Both the position numbers and the translations under genes were made by a program. The notes beneath the pieces were generated by a model. The model was given only the letters and a program-made list of their open reading frames with translations, was not told where the DNA came from and did not search any database. Shown piece after piece: positions 1 to 5,700 of a DNA stretch of 6,485 nt (position 1 is its first letter; the number at the start of each line of letters is the position of its first letter). Origin of the DNA: Nitrospinota bacterium (GTDB taxonomy: Bacteria; Nitrospinota_A; UBA7883; JACRLM01); NCBI GenBank assembly GCA_015231995.1, contig JADGAO010000193.1, forward strand, positions 1-6,485. Direction: 5' to 3'.

Positions 1-21
1 TACGCTTACACAAATCGTCAT
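1..21 (-). CDS. Possible start of a further minus-strand gene, running off the window
   Basis: An ATG at 21-19 opens a frame reading MTICVSV to the window edge, with a modest GGGA about seven bases upstream. Seven residues cannot identify a family. Otherwise positions 22-179 hold no gene I can support: they contain AT-rich sequence around 61-85 and a weak 5-bp hairpin (CTTAC 115-119 with GTAAG 130-134) without a T-tract. Confidence 0.3.
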
Positions 22-179
22 TTTATATTCCCAGCACTGTAGGAAAGCCTATCATTCAAAGTGTATAATATGCAATCTATTTGCTACGGATCATTGCGTG
101 CGTATTCCCCAAACCTTACGGTAGGCTGGGTAAGTTCTCGTCCCTAGTCCGCGTTCCGCAGTTAGTGCCTTCTACCTCT

Positions 180-665
180 TTACTTGCTCCCTTTAATCTC
201 AAACTCCACAGTCAACGCGCCCGTTTCCGGGGCAAGGCAGATCGAGTCGGAGCAGGACTGCCACGTCAACTCCGGTTTCCATACGGCGCGGCCCGGCGCC
301 GCTTTTTTAGATATTTCTCCCTCGAATTTTACTTCGATCTGGCCTTCGTAAAGCGGCACACGTTCGCCTGCGATATCCTGCATTACACCGGCGGGGTATG
401 TGAATTTTACTTTGGTGACCGGCCCATGCCCGGAATCTACGGTGACTACTTTATACTTATGATCGCCCGGCGCGTAAAGGTGCCATCCTTTGGGGATTTC
501 GATTGATATCGCCCCTGTCACTTTCTCCCCCTGTGTGACAGTGGTTGGAAACGTGGTGGTTACTGTGATCTCCGGCAATGTGTAGCCGACATCCCCCATT
601 CCCGCCCATGCCTGCGGGATAACCGCAACCATGACAGCTAACGTGATCCATAAAACGTGTCTCAT
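180..665 (-). CDS. Secreted stand-alone DsbD alpha (N-terminal) domain protein
   Basis: Predicted periplasmic thiol-redox domain of 161 residues. The start MRHVLWITLAVMVAVIPQAWA is a signal peptide with cleavage after A21. The rest matches the immunoglobulin-like alpha domain of thiol:disulfide interchange protein DsbD: IEIPKGWHLYAP at 55-66 corresponds to the usual P-x-G-W-H-x-Y-x-x-P segment, and WQSCSDSICLAPE at 135-147 carries the Cys pair C138/C143 in the short C-x4-C form. The membrane beta domain and thioredoxin-like gamma domain of full DsbD are absent, so it would need a CcdA- or DsbD-type partner encoded elsewhere. It may pass electrons to apocytochromes or other periplasmic thiols (inference). 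An upstream ATG at 677 is in frame, but it lies inside the PCP_red gene and lacks a ribosome site; the ATG at 665 has GGGA about seven bases upstream and follows the PCP_red stop directly. Confidence 0.88.
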   Translation of the reverse strand: MRHVLWITLAVMVAVIPQAWAGMGDVGYTLPEITVTTTFPTTVTQGEKVTGAISIEIPKGWHLYAPGDHKYKVVTVDSGHGPVTKVKFTYPAGVMQDIAGERVPLYEGQIEVKFEGEISKKAAPGRAVWKPELTWQSCSDSICLAPETGALTVEFEIKGSK

Positions 666-666
666 T

Positions 667-837
667 TTACATCCCATATTTTGCGCGCGCTTCTTTTAGT
701 ATTTCCGGCGTGATTTCGGATATGCCTTTCTCTATGGCGTAATCTTCCATCATCCGTCGGGCCATCTCGCGGACGAAGGGAGGAACCCTCTCGAACGCCT
801 TCTCCGCATCCTCTGTCCATCGTGGTTTTTCAGCCAT
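667..837 (-). CDS. Small stand-alone PCP_red-domain protein (56 aa)
   Basis: The product begins MAEKPRWTEDAEKAFERVPP and ends KEARAKYGM. Its pattern (W7, the E-A-E helix 10-12, VPPFVR at 18-23, a charged EDYAIEKG stretch at 31-38, ITPEIL at 42-47, then A-R-A-K) matches the PCP_red domain known from the C terminus of the light-independent protochlorophyllide reductase B subunit (BchB/ChlB) and also found as small free-standing proteins in non-phototrophs. It is soluble, with no signal peptide or Cys, and should be largely helical. Its role outside chlorophyll synthesis is not established; an assembly or cofactor-linked role is only a guess. A strong GAGGAG site precedes it. Its stop codon (669-667) is one base before the start of the DsbD alpha-type gene, so the two are probably translationally coupled. 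Confidence 0.85.
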   Translation of the reverse strand: MAEKPRWTEDAEKAFERVPPFVREMARRMMEDYAIEKGISEITPEILKEARAKYGM

Positions 838-844
838 CAATCGT

Positions 845-850
845 CTCCTC
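845..850 (-). promoter_or_regulatory. Strong Shine-Dalgarno site of the PCP_red gene
   Basis: GAGGAG on the minus strand lies seven bases before the ATG at 837. This supports the 56-codon reading frame as a real translated gene. Confidence 0.8.
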
Positions 851-889
851 TACGTGACCGCCAATGCGCGTCAACTCCCGGTAAAGCCG

Positions 890-919
890 GTCGGCGGGGC
901 GTTTATTCACCCCGCCGAC
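890..919. other. Perfect 10-bp inverted repeat (hairpin) between the cytochrome and PCP_red genes
   Basis: GTCGGCGGGG (890-899) pairs perfectly with CCCCGCCGAC (910-919) around a 10-base loop. The stem is very GC-rich. On the minus strand no T-tract follows it (the next bases are CGGCTTTACC), so it is not a classic Rho-independent terminator. It lies in the 127-nt gap after the cytochrome stop and could act as an RNA stabiliser, an attenuating structure or a protein-binding site. Confidence 0.7.
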
Positions 920-964
920 TTGACTATGTGCGCTTCGCCGAAAACATGTGCGCCTGAATGGGCG

Positions 965-1651
965 TCACTTTTTGTTTCCCAGGCTCAAAATGAAGGCGGT
1001 GAACTTCTGTATCTCCGAATCGGAGAACATCTGCCGGGGCATCCAGGCTCCCGCGTCGAACTTCGGCGGGTTGTTTATGTACGAGGCGATGTAATCCGCC
1101 TTCATTCTTTCCCCCCCGGTGTAAAGCTCCGCGCTTGACCTGCCGCCTTTGCCCGGAGCCCACATGTGGCATGACCCGCACCCGCGCATGGTTATGAACA
1201 GCGGCGCGCCGTCTTCCGGGGTGGCCGAGCCGGGTTTGTAAATGCCAGCCTCCACCACGTCCGCAGGGGCGGTCAGCTTCATCATCTGCTCCGTTACGGC
1301 TTCGGCCTCTTCTTTTGAAAGGCGGATATGGTCGGACTTCATGGCTTCCCCAGAGGCCGCCTCGCCGGCGTTGGCAGACAGGTGTGTGAAATTATACGCC
1401 CCCGATGGGCGGATGCGCGACGGAGCTTGGAGCCAGCGGATAAGCCAGTCCTGGTTATATTTGCTCCCAGCCCAGTAAAGGTCCTGCCCCTTGCGGTTGA
1501 GAAACCGCGACAAGTCCGATTTCTCCGGTTTTACGAAAGCGTGGCACGACTCGCATTTCTCTTTGATTAACTGATCGCCTTGAGCGCATTCGGAATTGGT
1601 TGCCATCGAAAACAGGATCGTAACGGCCAATAACAACAGGCTCTTCAACAT
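965..1651 (-). CDS. Periplasmic dihaem c-type cytochrome
   Basis: Predicted exported electron carrier of 228 residues with two class I-like cytochrome c domains. The N terminus MLKSLLLLAVTILFSMA is a signal peptide, with cleavage probably near residues 20-24; there is a Cys at 22, but its context (NSEC) is not a lipobox. Haem-binding motifs are CESCH at 33-37 and CGSCH at 158-162. Haem 2 has a likely distal Met in WMPR (M204); the distal ligand of haem 1 is unclear, with M104, H90 and H108 as candidates. The region between the motifs (YWAGSKYNQDWLIRWLQAP) is rich in aromatic residues, as in mono- and dihaem cytochrome c subunits. Partner proteins are not in the window; the next genes downstream are a PCP_red protein and a DsbD alpha-type domain. 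The ATG at 1651 was chosen over 1693 because of its ribosome site and signal peptide. The class is sure; the physiological partner is unknown. Confidence 0.93.
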   Translation of the reverse strand: MLKSLLLLAVTILFSMATNSECAQGDQLIKEKCESCHAFVKPEKSDLSRFLNRKGQDLYWAGSKYNQDWLIRWLQAPSRIRPSGAYNFTHLSANAGEAASGEAMKSDHIRLSKEEAEAVTEQMMKLTAPADVVEAGIYKPGSATPEDGAPLFITMRGCGSCHMWAPGKGGRSSAELYTGGERMKADYIASYINNPPKFDAGAWMPRQMFSDSEIQKFTAFILSLGNKK

Positions 1652-1656
1652 CTCTA

Positions 1657-1660
1657 CTCC
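1657..1660 (-). promoter_or_regulatory. Shine-Dalgarno site choosing the internal ATG of the dihaem cytochrome gene
   Basis: GGAG on the minus strand lies five bases before the ATG at 1651. The upstream ATG at 1693 would add 14 residues (MKRGAVNNRFFGVE) in front of a normal signal peptide and would move the charged n-region away from the hydrophobic core, so 1651 is preferred. Confidence 0.75.
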
Positions 1661-1727
1661 AAAAAAACGGTTATTTACAGCGCCGCGTTTCACCCGTTTT
1701 TAGCAGGTTCCGTCCGGCGTGTGGCGA

Positions 1728-2597
1728 TCAGAGTTTGAGGGTTTTCAGGTACTGGAGGAAGCTGTCGCCCAGATCGGGCCTTCGCAAGGCGAACTCCACC
1801 GTGGCTTTTAGAAAGCCGAGTTTATCGCCCGCGTCGTATCTTTTGCCCTTGAATTCCAAGGCGTACACTTTTCTTTCTTTGAGCAGGGAGTTTATGGCCC
1901 CGGTCAACTGCAACTCCCCTTTTGCGTCAAACGGGGTGTTCTCCAGGTGGCGATAGATATCCGGCGTGAGTATATACCTTCCGATTATCGCCATGTTCGA
2001 CGGGGCCTTATCTCTCGGCGGTTTTTCGACCATACTCTTTATAAGGTAAAGCCCGTTTCCCAAAGGTTCCCCGTCTATTACGCCGTATGACGACACTGCC
2101 TCCATCGGGACCCGCTCCACCGCAACCACCGGCGAACCGCCGGTTTTGTGGAAAACGTCCACCAACTGCGTCATGACTGGGGAGCCTTCGGTGTAGATGA
2201 TGTCGTCGCCAAGCAAAACGCCGAACGGCTCTTCGTCCGTAACGTCTTTTACGCGAAGCACCGCGTGGCCCAGGCCCTTCGGCTCTTTCTGGCGGGTGTA
2301 GATGAAGTCGCACATCTCGGAAATGCTTCTGACCATTTCGAGAAGCTCCATGTTCCCCTTCTTCTCCAGAATGTGCTCCAGCTCCACCGACCGGTCGAAA
2401 TGGTCTTCTATGGCGTTTTTATTGCGGCCGGTTATCATGACGATTTCGTTCATGCCGGCGGCCATGGCCTCCTCGACGACATACTGGATGAGCGGCTTGT
2501 CCACAAGCGAGAGCATTTCTTTGGGGGTCGCTTTTGTGGCAGGAAGGAACCTCGTGCCTAATCCCGCGACAGGGAAGACGGCTTTTCTAATTCTCAA
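1728..2597 (-). CDS. galU: UTP-glucose-1-phosphate uridylyltransferase
   Basis: Cytoplasmic nucleotidyltransferase that makes UDP-glucose and pyrophosphate from UTP and glucose-1-phosphate, feeding exopolysaccharide, lipopolysaccharide and glycosylation pathways. The 289-residue product is of normal length for bacterial GalU/GtaB. Recognisable signatures are AGLGTRFLPATKATPKEM (residues 11-28, the nucleotide-binding loop), KGLGHAV (107-113), LGDD (129-132), VEKP with K192, GELQLT (227-232) and DAGDKLG (255-261). The start codon is TTG: it gives MRIRKAVFPVAGLGTR, which matches the usual family N terminus, and AAGGA sits six bases upstream. A good promoter-like site lies about 80 bases upstream, so the gene is probably transcribed independently of the protease gene. 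The dihaem cytochrome gene begins 76 bases after its stop and may be read from the same transcript. No key residue appears to be missing. Confidence 0.97.
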   Translation of the reverse strand: MRIRKAVFPVAGLGTRFLPATKATPKEMLSLVDKPLIQYVVEEAMAAGMNEIVMITGRNKNAIEDHFDRSVELEHILEKKGNMELLEMVRSISEMCDFIYTRQKEPKGLGHAVLRVKDVTDEEPFGVLLGDDIIYTEGSPVMTQLVDVFHKTGGSPVVAVERVPMEAVSSYGVIDGEPLGNGLYLIKSMVEKPPRDKAPSNMAIIGRYILTPDIYRHLENTPFDAKGELQLTGAINSLLKERKVYALEFKGKRYDAGDKLGFLKATVEFALRRPDLGDSFLQYLKTLKL

Positions 2598-2603
2598 AGC
2601 GGA

Positions 2604-2608
2604 TCCTT
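2604..2608 (-). promoter_or_regulatory. Shine-Dalgarno site that supports the TTG start of galU
   Basis: AAGGA on the minus strand lies six bases before the TTG codon at 2597. No ATG fits in this position, so this site, together with the family N terminus, decides the start. Confidence 0.75.
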
Positions 2609-2680
2609 ATGCGCTGAACAATTCCGTGGTTTCGCCAGAACAAATGATGACCGGATAATCAAGATTGACGCAGTTCTACA

Positions 2681-2709
2681 AATATACAACATCGGAGATG
2701 GCGGTTCAA
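2681..2709 (-). promoter_or_regulatory. Candidate sigma-70-type promoter for galU
   Basis: Read on the minus strand, TTGAAC (2709-2704) is followed by a 17-bp spacer and TATATT (2686-2681). These match the -35 consensus at four of six positions and the -10 consensus at five of six, with ideal spacing. An A/T-rich tract (about 2710-2720) lies directly upstream and resembles an UP element. Transcription would start near 2674, leaving a leader of about 77 nt before the galU start. The site lies in the 170-bp gap after the metalloprotease stop; I see no convincing intrinsic terminator in that gap. Confidence 0.6.
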
Positions 2710-2767
2710 AATAAAAAATACATTCAGTTTTTGAAACGGAACATCCATAGAGCTTCGTTAGCGCGCC

Positions 2768-5700
2768 CTACCTTATCGTTTCCTCGCTCAACACCTGCAA
2801 TCCGGTCGTCGAATCGTACGCGCCTGCATCGAGACTCGTCCAATCGCCAATCGCAACCGCCCCGTTCATCAACCAGATAAACGTCTGCCCCGTCCCGGCG
2901 TAGCGCAAAAGAACGTCCGACTTGCCGTCGTCGTTGAAATCGCCCACCGCCTGAACATGCCAGCCCGTCGTCGAATCGTACGTCCCGGCTTGCAGGCTGG
3001 TGTTCGAACTACTGGTTCTGGCCGCTCCGTTCATGAACCAGACGACCGTCGCGCCACTCTCAGCGTTTCTCCAGAGAATGTCGGCCTTCCCATCGCCATT
3101 AAAATCGCCCACGCCATGAATCTGCCAGCCGGTTGTGGCTGTGTAAGCGCCTGCCTGAACGCTTGTGTATTTGCCGCCGACTTTGGAGGCTCCGTTCATG
3201 AACCATATCGCGGTCATGCCCGTTTCGATCTGCCGCCAGAGAATGTCGGACTTGGCGTCGCCGTTAAAGTCGCCCACGCCATGAACCTGCCAGCCAGCGG
3301 TGGACGTGTACGCCCCGGCGTTTACGTTTGTGTTCGAGCTACTGGTCACGGTTGAGCCGTTCATGAACCAGACCGCTGTCTGACCAGTCCCTGCGTTCCT
3401 CCAGAGTATGTCCGATTTGCCGTCGCCGTCGAAATCGCCAATCCCATGCGCCTGCCAGCCTGTCGTGGAGGCGTACGCTCCGGGGTTTACGCTTGTCGTT
3501 TCGTTTGTCACGACAGTCACGCCATCCATCGTCCAGACCGCCATCTGGCCCGATTGCGCGTCGCGCCACAACAGATCGTTTTTCCCGTCGCCGTCGAAAT
3601 CGCCAATCCCCTGCGCCTGCCAGCCGGAGGTTGACGTGTACGCCCCGGCGTTAAGGGTTGTCGCAAGGTTCGATGTGACGGTCACGCCGTCCATCATCCA
3701 CGCCTGTGTCTGGCCTGTGACCGCGTCGCGGAAAAGTATGTCCGACTTTCCATCGCCGTCGAAATCAGAAACGGGAGCTTTCACTATATTGAAATCAGCC
3801 GCCGAATCAGCGCACGCTGAAGTGGTGAACATTCCGTGGCTTCCAAACGTAGCCCCATTGGAGTTACTGGCCACCACGCGGAAATGATACGTCGTGGCGC
3901 ATGTCAGCCCCGTCAGGTCTCTTGTCACAGCCTGGGCCGTGGAGCCTGTCAGCGTAACGGTGGAGGTTGGCGTTCCATACGCGGTGGTTGTCCCGTACTG
4001 GAATTTCGCCGTCGTCGTGTCGTTTTTCGGATTGACCGTGCCGTTGAGCGTCGCCCCGGTTGATGTGACGCCCGCCGCCGCGCCGGTAGCCACAACGGGC
4101 CGGTTGCAGAGCGCCGTTTTGAACGCGACATCCGCTCCCTTTTTTATCCCGCTGGGGTTTTGCGCCCAAGCCCGGAAATGATACACGGTCCCGCAGGCAA
4201 GCCCGGTCAAATCCGCCGTCACCGCCTGATCAGTCGAGCCGGTCAACGTAACGACGGAAGTCGCCGAACCATACGCAGTAGTCGTCCCGTACTGGAACTT
4301 GGCGGTGGTCGTGGAGTTCCTCGGGTTGACCGTGCCGTTTAGCGTCACGGTTTTCTGCGTTTTGTTCGTCACCGCGCCGGTGACAGGGCGCGGGGTAGTG
4401 CAGGCCGACGTGGTGAATGTTGCGTCCGACCCGTTCGTTACCCCTTTGGAATTGGCGGCCCTCACCCGGTAATGGTACGTCGTCGCGCAGGCAAGCCCGG
4501 TCGCCGCCGCCGATACGGACTGGGCGACCCTGCCGGTCAGAGTCGCTTTGGAGCTTTTCAATCCATACGCGGTGGTTTTTCCGTATTGGAATACCACGGC
4601 TGTCGAAGCGTTCTTCGGATTGACAGAGCCGTTGAAGGTCACGCCGCTTTCCGCCACGCTCGTCGCTGAATTCGTTACCGCGCCTGGAACGGTGACAGCG
4701 GCGCTTTTGAGGACGAATGTGAAACTGGCCGTGCAGGAAGCCGTCACGGCTCCAGTGGTGTAAGTCGTGGAACTCCAGTAACCGGCGGGGCATGTCCCGT
4801 TTACCCTGAGCCCTCTCGTGTAACCCGTGTTAGCAGTTACCGTAAACGAAACTGTGGAACCGCTTGTCACATCCTGGCTTGCTGGCGTCACAGATCCGCC
4901 GGTTCCGTTGGTGGCCGATACCGTGATAGCGGTCGAGGTTATGGTGTACGTTCCGGTGGCGGTCGTAGTTTGCCCATCCGTTATGGTCACGTTCTGGTTG
5001 GCGGGCGACGTATAACCGGCCACAGTATTGAACGACACGGAGTGAGAGCCGGGGGAGAGGTTTGACACAGTCGCTCCGCTGGCCTGCCATGTCCCGCTAT
5101 TCACGCGCCACTGCGCCCCCGCCGTCACAGCCTCGGCGGGCGATATGTTGACGGTCAGGGAACCGGAGCCGGAGTTGGAGGCGCGCCAGTTAGCCGCGAC
5201 GCTGACCGTATTGTTGAGGGAAAGCGCATTGTCCGCATTCGACGCGCCGGTGACGGCGGCGTTATAGTTGACGCCGGGATTGGACCAATAGTTGATGCGG
5301 GCGCAAGTGACCCCAACGGCGGCGCAGGCGTCATTGTAGGCCATCACCGTCCTGAAGCGGTTTGTCGTATCCGTATAACCGTGGCTGTACGAAAAAGCCC
5401 CGTTGCCTGGGGCCACATATGTGTCGTGGTGGGATCCCAGATTGTGGCCCATCTCATGGCCGAAAGAGTAATAGCCCGTGGCGCAAGAGTGATGGACGAC
5501 GCTGAATGCGTTTGAATCGAACGTGGAGGAGGGCGACGTCATCAGATAGGCAAGGCCGCAATAAGCCGAGTTGTTTATCCAGAGGCTCACCATGTCCGCT
5601 GTGTAAGTGTTTCTCAGCGTGTGGATGTTGTCCATATTCCCGTCTGATGTTCCTCTCACGTCCGCCAGCGCCTGGGAAAACCCGGCGGATCCGGCTCCCT

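Noticed and set aside
81..506. 141-codon plus-strand open frame
   Set aside because: It is antisense to the DsbD alpha-type gene, which has a signal peptide and family motifs; the plus-strand product matches nothing recognisable.
1583..1594. Lipoprotein signal (Cys 22) in the dihaem cytochrome
   Set aside because: The residues before the Cys are NSE, not the L-[AS]-[GA] type lipobox, so a normal Sec signal peptide is more likely.
1652..1693. Longer N terminus for the dihaem cytochrome (start at 1693)
   Set aside because: The added 14 residues precede a complete signal peptide, and the GGAG site fits the ATG at 1651.
2148..2561. 137-codon plus-strand open frame
   Set aside because: Antisense to galU, whose product is unmistakable.
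2709..2767. Intrinsic terminator after the metalloprotease gene
   Set aside because: There is a T-rich tract on the minus strand, but only a weak, interrupted stem (TTC-GTT with AAC-GAA) precedes it; the tract is as easily read as the A/T-rich region upstream of the galU promoter.
3408..3887. 159-codon plus-strand open frame with internally repeated protein sequence
   Set aside because: It is the antisense reading of the 165-bp repeat array; its own repetition (FPSPSKSPIPCACQP) simply mirrors the FG-GAP units.
2783..4684. CRISPR-like or satellite repeat
   Set aside because: The periodic signal is in frame, diverged between units and protein-coding (FG-GAP and FN3-like units); there are no short identical repeats with unique spacers.
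4230..4793. 187-codon minus-strand open frame inside the metalloprotease gene
   Set aside because: It lies in another frame of the FN3-like repeat coding region, is rich in Arg, His and Gly as expected of an off-frame reading of GC-rich DNA, and has no recognisable domain.
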